The notes: generated from the sequence alone by a model not told the origin. 64,000 nucleotides of DNA from Flavobacterium tyrosinilyticum (GCF_023656565.1 NZ_JAMOKG010000001.1:440456-504455), one strand, 5' to 3'. Counted from the first letter of the stretch, positions 9,366-18,542 are shown. Numbers and translations are program-made.

Positions 9366-9875
9366 TTAATTTACCACTTTTATTCCACTAGCCAAGAAAC
9401 GAATTTCCTCTTTAGGCGCGTTAATAGCATCTATTTCTGCCTTTGTTTTTTTAGCATCTTTTGCATAATGCTTCAACTCTTCAACTGATGTTACTTTTCT
9501 CTCTACACTTCCTTCTAAAACAACATTCTTACCTTTTACTGCCGTTGGTACAAAAAAAGCATAATCTTTCATTTTAACGAAGAAAGATGCCCCGTCATTC
9601 GTTTTAACACTTATCCAACAACCTCTTTTCGGACAAACATTTGTCACTTCTCCCCTAACCGCAACGCTTTCTATTTTACTTGTAGCTTTTAAATCTTTCT
9701 GTAATTCCCCTACAGAAATTGCTTTACTCATCAAAGCATCTGAAACATTTTCACCATAATAATCTCCAACGGAAGCATTACCTGCTGGCGGAGCTGGTTT
9801 TTCTACAGCTTCTTGAGCAAAAGACGAAGTAAAAAAACACACAAACAAAATGATCGAGTAAAATACTTTTTTCAT
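9366..9875 (-). CDS. DUF4920 domain-containing secreted protein
   Basis: A 169-residue exported protein with signal peptide MKKVFYSIILFVCFFTSSFA followed by a short Pro/Ala linker. The remainder matches the DUF4920 pattern: a beta-rich OB-like domain with the motif NVCPKRGCWISVK, holding two Cys spaced by four residues that could bind metal or form a disulfide. The motif ISVGELQKDL precedes it. Function is unknown; the family is common in Bacteroidota. It is convergent with the SPOR gene and appears monocistronic. I cannot tell whether the cysteines bind a metal. Confidence 0.8.
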   Translation of the reverse strand: MKKVFYSIILFVCFFTSSFAQEAVEKPAPPAGNASVGDYYGENVSDALMSKAISVGELQKDLKATSKIESVAVRGEVTNVCPKRGCWISVKTNDGASFFVKMKDYAFFVPTAVKGKNVVLEGSVERKVTSVEELKHYAKDAKKTKAEIDAINAPKEEIRFLASGIKVVN

Positions 9876-9980
9876 ATTTCATTATTTTTAATTCAATACA
9901 TCAAAACTTGAATAAACTAAAATACACATTTATCTCAAATTATTACGAATCAATTTCGGCTCAAAATTTCACAAATAAAA

Positions 9981-10006
9981 AAAGTCCCAATTCGCATTGG
10001 GACTTT
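9981..10006 (-). terminator. Terminator of the rimP-nusA-infB operon
   Basis: Perfect 11-bp stem AAAGTCCCAAT / ATTGGGACTTT with a 4-nt loop, 19 bp past the infB stop. On the minus strand the stem is followed by a T-rich tract. Confidence 0.85.
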
Positions 10007-10024
10007 TAATTATATAATTGAATA

Positions 10025-12901
10025 TTATTTCAATTTCTTTTTGATTGCTACTTCATGGTAAGCTTCGATAACATCATTAATTTCGATATCATTAAATCCT
10101 TTTATCTGGATACCACAATCGTAACCTTTAGTTACTTCTTTCACATCGTCTTTGAAACGTTTCAAGGCAACTAACTCACCTGTATGAACCACAACTCCAT
10201 CTCTAATAACTCTAATTTTAGAAGTTCTTAAGATTTTACCATCTGTCACCATACATCCAGCGATCGAACCAACTTTAGAAATTTTGAAAATCTCACGAAT
10301 TTCAGCATTTCCTAAAATTTCTTCTTTCATCTCTGGAGCAAGCATTCCTTCCATCGCATCTTTCAAGTCATCGATAGCAGCATAGATAATAGAATAGTAA
10401 CGGATATCGATTTCTTCCTTATCAGCAAGCTGTCTCGCATTTCCAGCAGGACGAACGTTAAATCCGATAATGATTGCATCTGATGCAGAAGCCAAGTTAA
10501 CATCGGTTTCTGTAATTGCACCAACACCTTTATGGATAATATTGATCTGAACTTCTTCTGTAGAAAGTTTAGAGAACGAATCTGATAATGCCTCAACAGA
10601 ACCATCCACGTCTCCTTTAAGAATCACGTTCAATTCTTTAAACTGACCAAGAGCAATACGACGTCCAATTTCGTCAAGTGTAATATGTCTTTGAGTACGA
10701 ACAGATTGTTCACGCATTAATTGAGAACGTTTAGATGCAATTTGTTTTGCTTCTTTTTCATCTTCAAATACATTAAACTTATCACCCGCCGTTGGAGCTC
10801 CATCTAAACCTAAAACAGATACTGGAGTCGAAGGACCTGCACTTAAAATAGTATGCCCTCTTTCATCATGCATTGCTTTAACTTTACCATGGTGTTTACC
10901 AGCAAGCATATAATCTCCAATTTTCAAAGTACCTTGTTGTACTAAAATCGTAGACACATATCCTTTTCCTTTATCCAAGAAAGCCTCAACAACAGTTCCT
11001 TGAGCTGCTTTATTTGGATTTGCTTTTAGATCTAAAATCTCAGCTTCCAATAAAACTTTTTCTAATAATTCTTTAACACCTGTTCCGACTTTTGCAGAAA
11101 TATCATGTGACTGAATTTTTCCACCCCAATCTTCAACAAGTAAATTCATACCAGCCAAACGCTCTTTAATTTTTTCAACATTAGCATTTGGTTTATCAAT
11201 TTTATTGATTGCAAATATAATTGGCACTCCCGCAGCCTGCGCGTGAGAAATTGCCTCTTTTGTTTGTGGCATGATATCATCATCCGCCGCCACTACGATA
11301 ATAGCAATATCGGTAACCTGAGCTCCACGCGCACGCATCGCGGTAAACGCCTCGTGACCTGGAGTATCTAAGAATGCAATTTTTTGTCCATTATCCAAAG
11401 TAACTCCATATGCCCCAATGTGCTGTGTAATACCTCCAGACTCACCAGCGATAACATTCTCTTTACGGATATAATCCAGTAAAGATGTTTTACCGTGGTC
11501 AACGTGACCCATTACTGTCACAATTGGCGCTCGTGTTACTAAATCTTCTTCTCTATCTTCTACAACCTCGATTGCTTCTTCAATATCTACCGTAATAAAC
11601 TCAACATCATAACCAAATTCATCTGCTACAATAGTTAATGTTTCAGCATCTAGACGCTGGTTCATGGTTACCATGATACCAAGAGACATACAAGTTCCAA
11701 TTACTTTAGTAATCGGCACATCCATCATGATAGCAATTTCACCTACAGTAACGAACTCTGTAACTTTAATCGTTTTACTTCCTTCGTCAAGAGCTCTTTG
11801 CTCATCATCAGATTTCTGACGGTGCGTTTCTCTTTTATCTCTTCTATATTTTGCCGCTTTAGATTTTCCTCCTTTACCTTGAAGTTTTTCAAGAGTTTCT
11901 CTAATTTGGTTTTTTACTTCTTCTTCAGTAGGCTCAACTTTTGCTACAATTGCAGGACGATTTCCTTTTACAAAACCTGGTCTCTGACTTCTGTTAGCAT
12001 TAAATCCTCCTCCACTATTTTGAGCTGGTTTATTATTCGGATTTGGCGTTCCACCTGCATTACCTGTAGCAGGCTTTGGCGCACCAGGCGTACCCGGTTT
12101 TGGACCAATTCTTTTACGCTTATTTTTATTATTTGCGTTGTTATTATTACCAACACCAGGAGCTCCAGGTTTATTCTGAGCCGCTTTAGGATCTTCTTTC
12201 TTCTTCTTAGGCTTATTAAATTGAGATAAATCAATTGTCTGACCTGTAAGAGTTGTTCCTGTAAGTTTTTGGTATTGAGTAGTAATAGTTTCCTCTGAAG
12301 TTGTTGGATCAGTAGACACGATTGGCTCCTGAGCAACTTTAGATTCTGCCTTAACTTCTTTTTTCTCAGTAATAATAGGTTCTTCTTTTTTTGTTTCAGA
12401 AACAGGAGTTGAAACAACTGGTTCAGATTTTACTGTTTCATTTTGAACAGGTTTTTCTGGTTGCACAGGTGCAACAACAGCTTTTGGCTCTTCAGCCTTA
12501 ACCGTTTCCTCAGAAGGAGTAATCGCAGGTTTTTTTGGATTCAAGTCAATTTTACCCACTTGTACAGGTCCCGAAACAATTGCTCTCGCTTTAATTATTT
12601 CTTGCTGTTTTTGACGCTCTTCTTCTTGTCTGCGTTTGTCTTCAATTTCTTTCTCACGCTCTACACGTAATGCTTCTTTTTCTTTTCTTTTTTCTTCTCC
12701 AACCTCTTTAGAAGCCTCCTTGTTCCCCTTATCGCCCGCAAATTGGCTTTGAAGGATATTAAATTCGCTATCAGAAATTTTTGCATTTGGATTTGCATCA
12801 ATAGCAATTCCTTTATCTTTTAGATAATCTACAGCTCTTTCTAACGAAATATTTAATTCCCTTAAAACCTTGTTTATTCTTATTACTCTCTCTTCAGACA
12901 T
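10025..12901 (-). CDS. infB: Translation initiation factor IF-2
   Basis: GTPase that places initiator tRNA on the 30S subunit. The 958-residue protein has an IF2_N-type helical domain at the N-terminus ([20 protein letters not shown]). About 300 residues of charged and Pro/Gly/Asn-rich linker follow. The G domain has P-loop GHVDHGKTS, switch motif DTPGHEAF and NKID; beta-barrel domains complete the C-terminus. It is last in rimP-nusA-infB, 58 bp after nusA, and ends at a clear terminator. The low-complexity linker is normal for the family. No anomaly was seen. Confidence 0.97.
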   Translation of the reverse strand: MSEERVIRINKVLRELNISLERAVDYLKDKGIAIDANPNAKISDSEFNILQSQFAGDKGNKEASKEVGEEKRKEKEALRVEREKEIEDKRRQEEERQKQQEIIKARAIVSGPVQVGKIDLNPKKPAITPSEETVKAEEPKAVVAPVQPEKPVQNETVKSEPVVSTPVSETKKEEPIITEKKEVKAESKVAQEPIVSTDPTTSEETITTQYQKLTGTTLTGQTIDLSQFNKPKKKKEDPKAAQNKPGAPGVGNNNNANNKNKRKRIGPKPGTPGAPKPATGNAGGTPNPNNKPAQNSGGGFNANRSQRPGFVKGNRPAIVAKVEPTEEEVKNQIRETLEKLQGKGGKSKAAKYRRDKRETHRQKSDDEQRALDEGSKTIKVTEFVTVGEIAIMMDVPITKVIGTCMSLGIMVTMNQRLDAETLTIVADEFGYDVEFITVDIEEAIEVVEDREEDLVTRAPIVTVMGHVDHGKTSLLDYIRKENVIAGESGGITQHIGAYGVTLDNGQKIAFLDTPGHEAFTAMRARGAQVTDIAIIVVAADDDIMPQTKEAISHAQAAGVPIIFAINKIDKPNANVEKIKERLAGMNLLVEDWGGKIQSHDISAKVGTGVKELLEKVLLEAEILDLKANPNKAAQGTVVEAFLDKGKGYVSTILVQQGTLKIGDYMLAGKHHGKVKAMHDERGHTILSAGPSTPVSVLGLDGAPTAGDKFNVFEDEKEAKQIASKRSQLMREQSVRTQRHITLDEIGRRIALGQFKELNVILKGDVDGSVEALSDSFSKLSTEEVQINIIHKGVGAITETDVNLASASDAIIIGFNVRPAGNARQLADKEEIDIRYYSIIYAAIDDLKDAMEGMLAPEMKEEILGNAEIREIFKISKVGSIAGCMVTDGKILRTSKIRVIRDGVVVHTGELVALKRFKDDVKEVTKGYDCGIQIKGFNDIEINDVIEAYHEVAIKKKLK

Positions 12902-12959
12902 ATAACCTTTTTATTATTACCTTTTTCGTTGTGTTGTTAGAGCAGATCTAAGCCATTGC

Positions 12960-14213
12960 TTAATTATCAAACTCTTCTTTTAGTATCTTCATAACATCTA
13001 GAATCGTTTCCTCTTCTAAGTCTGTTCTTCTTACTAAATCTTCTACGTCGTGTTTCAAGATACTTTTTGCTGTATCCAAACCGATCTTTGCAAACTCTTC
13101 AATTACCCACTCTTCGATCTCATCTGAAAACTCTGTTAATTCAACATCGTCTTCATCTGCAACAGTACCGGCAACGTCTCCTTCACGAATAACATCTAGC
13201 TCATAACCTGTCAATTGACCTGCTAATTTGATATTGTGACCACCTCTACCAATTGCTTTAGAAACCTCTTCTAGTTTCAAGAACACTTCAGCTCTTTTGT
13301 TATCTTCATCAATTTTGATAGAAGAAACTTTAGCAGGGCTTAAAGCTCTTGTAATAAATAATTGAATATTGTTTGTATAATTGATTACATCAATATTTTC
13401 ATTTCCTAATTCGCGAACAATTCCGTGAATACGAGAACCTTTCATTCCCACACAAGCCCCAACTGGATCAATTCTATCATCATAAGAATCAACAGCTACT
13501 TTTGCTTTTTCACCAGGAATACGAACTACATTTTTAACTGTAATTAATCCGTCGAAAACTTCTGGAATTTCTTGTTCAAATAATTTTTCTAAAAACTTCT
13601 CTGAAGTTCTAGACATAATAATCTGAGGTTTGTTTCCTTTTAATTCAACGCTTTCAATAATTCCACGCACATTATCTCCTTTACGGAAGAAATCTGACGG
13701 AATTTGTTTTTCTTTTGGAAGTACAATTTCATTTCCTTCGTCATCCACTAAGATCACTACTCTTGGACGTACGTGATGTACTTCGGCTGTATAAATATCA
13801 CCGATAATATCTTTAAATTGCTTATAAAGATTTGTATTATCGTGTTCGTGAATTTTAGATATTAAATTCTGACGAAGCGCTAAGATAGCTCTTCTTCCTA
13901 AATCAATCAATTTTACTTCTTCAGAAACTTCTTCACCAATTTCAAAATCCGCTTCAATTTTTCTTGCTTCAGTCAATGTAATTTCTTCATTTTCAAAATC
14001 AAGATCCTCATCAGCAACAATTACTCTTCTTCTCCAAATTTCCATATCCCCTTTATCAGGATTTATAATGATATCAAAATTTTCATCTGACCCGTATTTT
14101 TTCTTTAATGCATTTCTAAATACGTCCTCTAAAATTGCCATAAGCGTTACACGATCAATAAGTTTATTATCTTTAAACTCTGAGAATGAATCGATTAATG
14201 CTAAATTTTCCAT
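12960..14213 (-). CDS. nusA: Transcription termination/antitermination factor NusA
   Basis: RNA-polymerase-binding factor that modulates pausing, termination and antitermination. The 417-residue protein shows the NusA N-terminal domain, an S1 domain and two KH domains (for example VGACVGMKGSRIHGIVREL and GRGGHNIKLAGQLTG). An acidic C-terminal tail follows. It lacks the extra AR repeats of E. coli NusA, as is usual outside gammaproteobacteria. It lies 19 bp after rimP. Because the operon leader has a terminator-like hairpin, NusA autoregulation through it is plausible but unproven. Confidence 0.96.
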   Translation of the reverse strand: MENLALIDSFSEFKDNKLIDRVTLMAILEDVFRNALKKKYGSDENFDIIINPDKGDMEIWRRRVIVADEDLDFENEEITLTEARKIEADFEIGEEVSEEVKLIDLGRRAILALRQNLISKIHEHDNTNLYKQFKDIIGDIYTAEVHHVRPRVVILVDDEGNEIVLPKEKQIPSDFFRKGDNVRGIIESVELKGNKPQIIMSRTSEKFLEKLFEQEIPEVFDGLITVKNVVRIPGEKAKVAVDSYDDRIDPVGACVGMKGSRIHGIVRELGNENIDVINYTNNIQLFITRALSPAKVSSIKIDEDNKRAEVFLKLEEVSKAIGRGGHNIKLAGQLTGYELDVIREGDVAGTVADEDDVELTEFSDEIEEWVIEEFAKIGLDTAKSILKHDVEDLVRRTDLEEETILDVMKILKEEFDN

Positions 14214-14232
14214 GCGAATTTTTTAATTAAAA

Positions 14233-14697
14233 TTAAAATGTTACCGTAACAACTGCCTCTTTAATTTCTGTATAAGGTATTTGTTGCTCTTTTTGAACTG
14301 TTTCTTTTCCTTTTCCTACTTTTTTCGGTTCTCTTGCTTTCCAAGACAAAATTATAAAAACATCATTAGCTTCTACTAATTCTGCCTCTATTTTTTCCGT
14401 ATTTGTGGTAACAATCAACGTTCTACCAACATTTTTCTTGTATTGTCTTACCATTTTTAATGGCGTTCCTACTCCAACTGATGCTACTTCAAGAGAAAAA
14501 TCTTGCTCTTCACGATCTAGATTATTCTCGATTGCACGACTAATGTCGATACAGTCTTGCAACGCCACTCCATTATCACCGTCTAAACCAACACTAATTT
14601 TAAAAGAATCCGAAACTGCCAAATCAACCAAAAAGACTGATGGTTTTTCCAGAAGAGCTTCTGTAATTAATCCGTTTACTTTTTCTTTAAATGTCAT
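14233..14697 (-). CDS. rimP: Ribosome maturation factor RimP
   Basis: Assembly factor for the 30S subunit. I start at ATG 14697 ([11 protein letters not shown]), giving 154 residues, the normal RimP size. The frame extends upstream to 14733 but would translate through the leader hairpin. Recognisable RimP features are the N-terminal alpha/beta domain with [13 protein letters not shown] and [15 protein letters not shown], and a C-terminal SH3-like domain. The order rimP-nusA-infB is conserved widely in bacteria. It is the first gene of the operon, directly after a hairpin followed by a T-run. Confidence 0.93.
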   Translation of the reverse strand: MTFKEKVNGLITEALLEKPSVFLVDLAVSDSFKISVGLDGDNGVALQDCIDISRAIENNLDREEQDFSLEVASVGVGTPLKMVRQYKKNVGRTLIVTTNTEKIEAELVEANDVFIILSWKAREPKKVGKGKETVQKEQQIPYTEIKEAVVTVTF

Positions 14698-14710
14698 AAT
14701 TTTATAAAAA

Positions 14711-14731
14711 GAGGGGACACTTAGTCCCCTC
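14711..14731 (-). promoter_or_regulatory. Terminator-like hairpin in the rimP-nusA-infB leader
   Basis: On the minus strand an 8-bp GC-rich stem (GAGGGGAC / GTCCCCTC) with a 5-nt loop is followed directly by TTTTTATAAA, then the rimP ATG 13 nt after the stem. No minus-strand gene ends here, because the neighbour to the right reads the other way. It therefore lies between the operon's own promoter and its first codon. It looks like an attenuator, but it could also be an mRNA-stabilising 5' hairpin. Confidence 0.6.
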
Positions 14732-14759
14732 ATTATTTAGATTTTAATAAATAACAGTG

Positions 14760-14787
14760 CAAATATAGTGTTTTTTTTATAAATCAA
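14760..14787 (-). promoter_or_regulatory. Promoter of rimP-nusA-infB
   Basis: Minus-strand TATATTTG (14760-14767) matches TAnnTTTG, with TTG (14785-14787) 17 nt upstream. A transcript starting near 14756 would have a leader of about 59 nt that includes the hairpin at 14711-14731. Confidence 0.6.
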
Positions 14788-14792
14788 ATAAA

Positions 14793-14823
14793 TTGATTGC
14801 TCTAAAATAATTCCGTATCTTTA
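14793..14823 (+). promoter_or_regulatory. Possible promoter of the universal stress protein gene
   Basis: TTG (14793-14795) and TATCTTTA (14816-14823, one mismatch to TAnnTTTG) are 20 nt apart. They lie 46 nt before the start codon and diverge from the rimP promoter. Confidence 0.35.
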
Positions 14824-14869
14824 TAATAGCATTAAAAACACAGAATTATTCATATTTAACCCTCAAATC

Positions 14870-15694
14870 ATGAAACGAATTTTAGTACCTACCGACTTCT
14901 CCGAACACGCAGAAGACGCTTTAAGAGTTGCCTCCCAAATCGCAAAAAAGAACAATTCTGAAATCATTCTACTCCATATGCTTGAATTGCCCCAGCAATC
15001 AAATGATGCAATAGTAGGCGGAACAAGCATTCCTGAAACGATGCTTTTTATGAAGAAAGCAAACGAAACACTAGATGAAGTCGCTTCAAAAGAATATCTC
15101 GAAGGAATACCGGTGACTGAAATTGTAAAAATGGACAAACCTATACATGGAATAACACAGATAAGCAAAGATTATGATGTCGACTTAATAATCATGGGAT
15201 CTCATGGATCTTCTGGCGTTGAAGAATTATTAATAGGTTCTAATACAGAAAAAGTAGTTAGAAATTCAGAAATCCCTGTTTTGGTCATCAAGAAAAACAT
15301 TCCAAATTTTAATGCCCAAAACATTGTTTTCGCTTCTGATTTTTCTGAAGAAGCAAAAAAACCATTTGAAAAACTTTTAAATTTCACGAAACTATTTGAT
15401 TCAAAATTACACTTAGTCACCATTTGTACACCTAACAGCTTTAAACCAACCCATGTTAGCGAAAAAGCAATGAGCGATTTTGTAACAGAATTCGATATTA
15501 CCAATTATACAACCCAAATTTACAACGACACCAATATCGAAAAAGGAATTATTAATTTCTCTAACAGAATAGATGCTGATGTAATTGGAATGTGCACGCA
15601 TGGAAGAACAGGTTTTGCACATTTCTTCAACGGAAGCATAAGCGAAGGCTTAGTTAATCACGCCGTAAAACCTGTTATAACATTAAAAATCTAA
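14870..15694 (+). CDS. Universal stress protein, tandem UspA domains
   Basis: A 274-residue cytoplasmic protein made of two UspA domains in tandem. The first begins MKRILVPTDFSEHAEDALRVA and contains the ATP-binding type signature around IIMGSHGSSGVEELLIGS. The second starts near residue 150 (IVFASDFSEEAKKPFEKL) and ends with MCTHGRTGFAHFFNGSISEG. The G-x2-G-x9-G(S/T) nucleotide-binding pattern is recognisable in the first domain and weaker in the second. It is monocistronic with a strong terminator 20 bp after the stop. Stress response is the family role; nothing here shows the trigger. Confidence 0.92.
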   Translation: MKRILVPTDFSEHAEDALRVASQIAKKNNSEIILLHMLELPQQSNDAIVGGTSIPETMLFMKKANETLDEVASKEYLEGIPVTEIVKMDKPIHGITQISKDYDVDLIIMGSHGSSGVEELLIGSNTEKVVRNSEIPVLVIKKNIPNFNAQNIVFASDFSEEAKKPFEKLLNFTKLFDSKLHLVTICTPNSFKPTHVSEKAMSDFVTEFDITNYTTQIYNDTNIEKGIINFSNRIDADVIGMCTHGRTGFAHFFNGSISEGLVNHAVKPVITLKI

Positions 15695-15714
15695 CATAAA
15701 TATCTTTCCCTTTT

Positions 15715-15740
15715 AAAAGCTTCTCCGACGAGAAGCTTTT
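15715..15740 (+). terminator. Terminator of the universal stress protein gene
   Basis: Perfect 11-bp stem AAAAGCTTCTC / GAGAAGCTTTT with a CGAC loop and a following T-run. Confidence 0.88.
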
Positions 15741-15755
15741 TTTCTGTAAAAAAAC

Positions 15756-15793
15756 GAGCTTTTCAACAAAGTTTAAATGAGCTTTTCAACAAA
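15756..15793 (+). promoter_or_regulatory. Tandem 15-bp direct repeat upstream of the aldehyde dehydrogenase gene
   Basis: GAGCTTTTCAACAAA occurs identically at 15756-15770 and 15779-15793, with a period of 23 bp. A weak -7 box (GAATTTTG, 15815-15822) follows. AraC-family proteins commonly bind such tandem direct repeats, and an AraC-family gene lies just downstream of the dehydrogenase. The repeats are therefore a candidate operator; binding is inference. Confidence 0.5.
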
Positions 15794-15852
15794 ACGGCAA
15801 ACCCATTCAATGCAGAATTTTGTCAAATAAAAATTCATTAAAAAGCAACAAA

Positions 15853-17274
15853 ATGAAAACAATAGACAAAATTTACATTAACGGAGAATTTATCACCCCA
15901 CAAGGAACAGAATATTTTGACCTTATTAGCCCTACAACAAACAAAAATCTAGGAAAAGTACTTTTAGGAAACACAGAAGATACCAAAAAAGCAATTGAAG
16001 CTGCTCAAAATGCTTTCAAAACTTTTTCAAAAACAACAACCTCCGAAAGAATCCAATATCTCAAAAACATTAAATCTTCTATTGAAAAAAGAAAAGATGA
16101 TTTTATAAATGTAATGATAGAAGAATACGGAGGAACATTTCAATTTGCAAGCGTAAGCTATGAATACATGTTAAAAGGTTTTGATTCTGCAATTAACCTT
16201 CTTAATTCATACAATTTTATCAAAACAATGGGAGAATCTGAGGTTCAAATGGCTCCAATTGGCGTTGTGGGAATTATAATTCCATGGAACTCAAGCAACG
16301 GATTTATTTGCAGCAAACTTTCTACCGCAATTGCAGCGGGATGTACAACCGTAATTAAACCAAGCGAGATGAGTGCGCAGCAAACACAACTAATCACCGA
16401 ATGCATTCACGAAGCAAATCTTCCAAAAGGTGTTTTCAATATTGTAAATGGACTAGGAGAAGTTGTTGGCGCTGAAATAAGCAGAAATCCAAATATTGCC
16501 AAAATATCATTTACAGGCTCTACAAACGTTGGGAAAATAATCGCAAAAGAAGCTGTCAATACCATGAAAAGAGTCACTCTCGAGCTTGGCGGAAAATCCC
16601 CAAACATCATTCTAGACGATGCCGATTTCTCGAAAGCCATTCCGCTTGCCATTGGCGCCGCTTTTATGAATAGCGGACAAGCTTGTATTGCAGGAACGAG
16701 ATTACTGATTCCAGAAAACAAACTAGAAGAAACAAAACTTTTAATTAAAGAAACCATTTCACACCTTATAGTTGGCGATCCTAAAAATCCAAATACCGCA
16801 GTCGGACCAATGGTTAGCACAAAACAATTCAATCGTGTTCAAGATTATATTCAAACAGGAATTAATGAAGGAGCAGAAATATTGACTGGCGGACTTGGAA
16901 AACCACAGGGATTAGAAAATGGAAATTTTGTTAAACCAACAGTCTTTATTAAAGTAAATAATCAGATGCGAATTGCAAGAGAAGAAATATTCGGACCCGT
17001 TTTATCTGTCATTACCTATAAAACAGAAGAAGAAGCTATTGAAATCGCCAACGACACCACTTACGGATTACAAGCTTATGTAAGTTCGTCAGATTCAAAA
17101 AGAGCCCATAATGTCGCTTCGCAAATTAATGCCGGCCGTGTTCAAATAAACGGAATCAGCCATGACCCAATGGCTCCTTTCGGCGGATTTAAACAATCTG
17201 GAATTGGGCGCGAATTTGGAATACTTGGTCTAGAAGCTTATTTGGAACCAAGAGCACTAATTCAACAAAAATAA
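15853..17274 (+). CDS. NAD(P)-dependent aldehyde dehydrogenase family protein
   Basis: Oxidises an aldehyde to a carboxylate with NAD(P)+. The 473-residue protein is full length for the ALDH superfamily. I start at MKTIDKIYINGEF; an in-frame TTG upstream adds an untypical tail. Catalytic features are the Glu in LELGGKSPN, the Cys in NSGQACIAGTRL, the cofactor-binding IPWNSSNG and GSTNVGK, and the C-terminal EEIFGPV. The substrate cannot be read from sequence. Direct repeats in its promoter and the AraC-type gene 62 bp downstream suggest a regulated, substrate-inducible pair. Confidence 0.93.
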   Translation: MKTIDKIYINGEFITPQGTEYFDLISPTTNKNLGKVLLGNTEDTKKAIEAAQNAFKTFSKTTTSERIQYLKNIKSSIEKRKDDFINVMIEEYGGTFQFASVSYEYMLKGFDSAINLLNSYNFIKTMGESEVQMAPIGVVGIIIPWNSSNGFICSKLSTAIAAGCTTVIKPSEMSAQQTQLITECIHEANLPKGVFNIVNGLGEVVGAEISRNPNIAKISFTGSTNVGKIIAKEAVNTMKRVTLELGGKSPNIILDDADFSKAIPLAIGAAFMNSGQACIAGTRLLIPENKLEETKLLIKETISHLIVGDPKNPNTAVGPMVSTKQFNRVQDYIQTGINEGAEILTGGLGKPQGLENGNFVKPTVFIKVNNQMRIAREEIFGPVLSVITYKTEEEAIEIANDTTYGLQAYVSSSDSKRAHNVASQINAGRVQINGISHDPMAPFGGFKQSGIGREFGILGLEAYLEPRALIQQK

Positions 17275-17284
17275 TCTTGACTAA

Positions 17285-17315
17285 TCTGGAAATCTTCTAG
17301 CCAAAGATTTCCAGA
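17285..17315 (+). terminator. Terminator after the aldehyde dehydrogenase gene
   Basis: A 12-bp stem (TCTGGAAATCTT / AAGATTTCCAGA) with a 7-nt loop, followed by a T-rich tract, lies between the dehydrogenase and the AraC gene. The regulator may therefore have its own start; TATTTTTA at 17324-17331 is a weak candidate. Confidence 0.75.
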
Positions 17316-17336
17316 TCTTTTAGTATTTTTACAATC

Positions 17337-18143
17337 ATGAGCATTAAACTAAACACAAAGCCTAAAATTCTTTACTCGTGCTATTACTCACGCAGTCGCG
17401 AGGGAGAGCATTTTATTCCCGAACACGTTTTCAGCTATCAGATTTCTGGCGAAATGATTGCTTCAGACAGCAAAAACACCTTTCATTCTAAACCAGGAGA
17501 TTTCCGCTTTAGCAGAAGAAATCATTTAGCAAAATTTACTAAAATTCCGCCAGAAGGAGGAGAATTCAAAACTATTTCCCTTTTTCTTGATCAGGAAATT
17601 TTAAGAGAAGTCAGCAAAGAATACAATTTAAAATCTGACAAAAAAGCCGATACAGAAGCTATGTTCTCATTAGCTCCTAACCCACTCTATAAATCGTTCA
17701 TGGAATCACTGTTGTCTTATCTTGAAGTCGAAGAAGAGAACAACGAAACTTTATTCAACTTAAAAATAAAGGAAGCTATTCATCTTTTATTAAAAGTAAA
17801 TCCAGAATTAAAAGATATTTTATTCGATTTTAATGAGCCCGGAAAAATTGACCTGGAAGCATTTATGAATAAAAACTTCCACTTTAATGTTCAAATGCAA
17901 CGATTTGCTTATCTAACCGGAAGAAGCTTAGCTACATTTAAAAGAGATTTTCAAAAAGTATTTGAGCAAACACCAGGAAAATGGCTATTGAACAAAAGAC
18001 TTCAAGAAGCTTATTATTTAATCAGCCAAGGAAATCCGCCATCTGAAGTATACATTGGTGTTGGCTTTGAAGATCTTTCGCATTTTTCATTTTCATTTAA
18101 AAAGAAATTCGGAATAGTTCCTTCTTCTTTAAATCACAAATAA
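17337..18143 (+). CDS. AraC-family transcriptional regulator
   Basis: A 268-residue DNA-binding protein. The C-terminal 100 residues form the two helix-turn-helix units of the AraC/XylS family (MQRFAYLTGRSLATFKRDFQ, then DLSHFSFSFKKKFGIVPSS). The N-terminal half, including PEHVFSYQISGEM, resembles the cupin-like sensor domain of the family. It follows the aldehyde dehydrogenase and is most simply its regulator. The tandem repeats at 15756-15793 are the candidate binding sites. The ligand is unknown. Confidence 0.9.
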   Translation: MSIKLNTKPKILYSCYYSRSREGEHFIPEHVFSYQISGEMIASDSKNTFHSKPGDFRFSRRNHLAKFTKIPPEGGEFKTISLFLDQEILREVSKEYNLKSDKKADTEAMFSLAPNPLYKSFMESLLSYLEVEEENNETLFNLKIKEAIHLLLKVNPELKDILFDFNEPGKIDLEAFMNKNFHFNVQMQRFAYLTGRSLATFKRDFQKVFEQTPGKWLLNKRLQEAYYLISQGNPPSEVYIGVGFEDLSHFSFSFKKKFGIVPSSLNHK

Positions 18144-18211
18144 AAACATCGAAGTAATTAAAAATCAATATTCAAGCAAAGCAAACACCGATCTAAAATT
18201 TACAGCATAAA

Positions 18212-18239
18212 AAAAGCCTCTCATTTCTGAGAGGCTTTT
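18212..18239 (-). terminator. Terminator of the downstream tRNA-Gln copy
   Basis: Stem AAAAGCCTCTCA / TGAGAGGCTTTT with loop TTTC, immediately 3' of the tRNA on the minus strand and followed by a T-run. It is identical to the hairpin at 18392-18419. Confidence 0.85.
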
Positions 18240-18242
18240 CTG

Positions 18243-18313
18243 TTGGTCTACTAGGACTCGAACCTAGAAAGACGGCACCAAAAACCGTAGTGTTACCATT
18301 ACACCATAGACCA
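18243..18313 (-). tRNA. tRNA-Gln (TTG anticodon), copy 1
   Basis: The minus strand folds into a cloverleaf. The acceptor arms are TGGTCTA and TAGACCA, the D arm is GTG/CAC, and the anticodon stem ACGGT/GCCGT holds loop TTTTGGT, anticodon TTG. The T arm is CTAGG-TTCGAGT-CCTAG. The length is 71 nt with discriminator A and no encoded CCA. It is identical to copy 2 at 18423-18493. It has its own promoter and terminator, so the copies are transcribed separately. Confidence 0.95.
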
Positions 18314-18333
18314 GCAGTGCGGTTAAGCGGGTG

Positions 18334-18363
18334 CAAAATTAAAACTTTATTTAATTTATGCAA
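18334..18363 (-). promoter_or_regulatory. Promoter of tRNA-Gln copy 1
   Basis: Minus-strand TAATTTTG (18334-18341) with TTG (18361-18363) exactly 19 nt upstream; both match the Bacteroidota consensus. It lies 20 nt from the mature 5' end. Confidence 0.7.
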
Positions 18364-18391
18364 ATTTTAAACAAAACTTTTTTAAATAAAA

Positions 18392-18419
18392 AAAAGCCTC
18401 TCATTTCTGAGAGGCTTTT
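18392..18419 (-). terminator. Terminator of the upstream tRNA-Gln copy
   Basis: Same sequence as the hairpin at 18212-18239, directly 3' of tRNA copy 2 on the minus strand. It separates the two tRNA units. Confidence 0.85.
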
Positions 18420-18422
18420 CTG

Positions 18423-18493
18423 TTGGTCTACTAGGACTCGAACCTAGAAAGACGGCACCAAAAACCGTAGTGTTACCATTACACCATAGACCA
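18423..18493 (-). tRNA. tRNA-Gln (TTG anticodon), copy 2
   Basis: Identical in sequence and fold to the copy at 18243-18313. The tRNA, the trailing sequence and the terminator hairpin are repeated with a 180-bp period, whereas the upstream flanks have diverged. That points to an old tandem duplication in which only the functional parts are conserved. Confidence 0.95.
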
Positions 18494-18512
18494 GCAGTGC
18501 TATTAGCGAGTG

Positions 18513-18542
18513 CAAATTTAAGTCTTTATTTAGTTTGTGCAA
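18513..18542 (-). promoter_or_regulatory. Promoter of tRNA-Gln copy 2
   Basis: Minus-strand TAAATTTG (18513-18520) and TTG (18540-18542) with a 19-nt spacer, the same geometry as at copy 1. Confidence 0.7.

Noticed and set aside
11798..12670. Plus-strand and other-frame reading frames within infB
   Set aside because: They are shadows of the low-complexity Lys/Glu-rich linker of IF-2 and have no family features.
14711..14731. The rimP leader hairpin as the terminator of a plus-strand transcript
   Set aside because: On the plus strand no T-run follows and the sequence upstream is antisense to rimP, so no gene ends there.
18200..18500. A CRISPR-like repeat unit with 180-bp period
   Set aside because: The repeated parts are complete tRNA-Gln genes with terminators, not short direct repeats with spacers.
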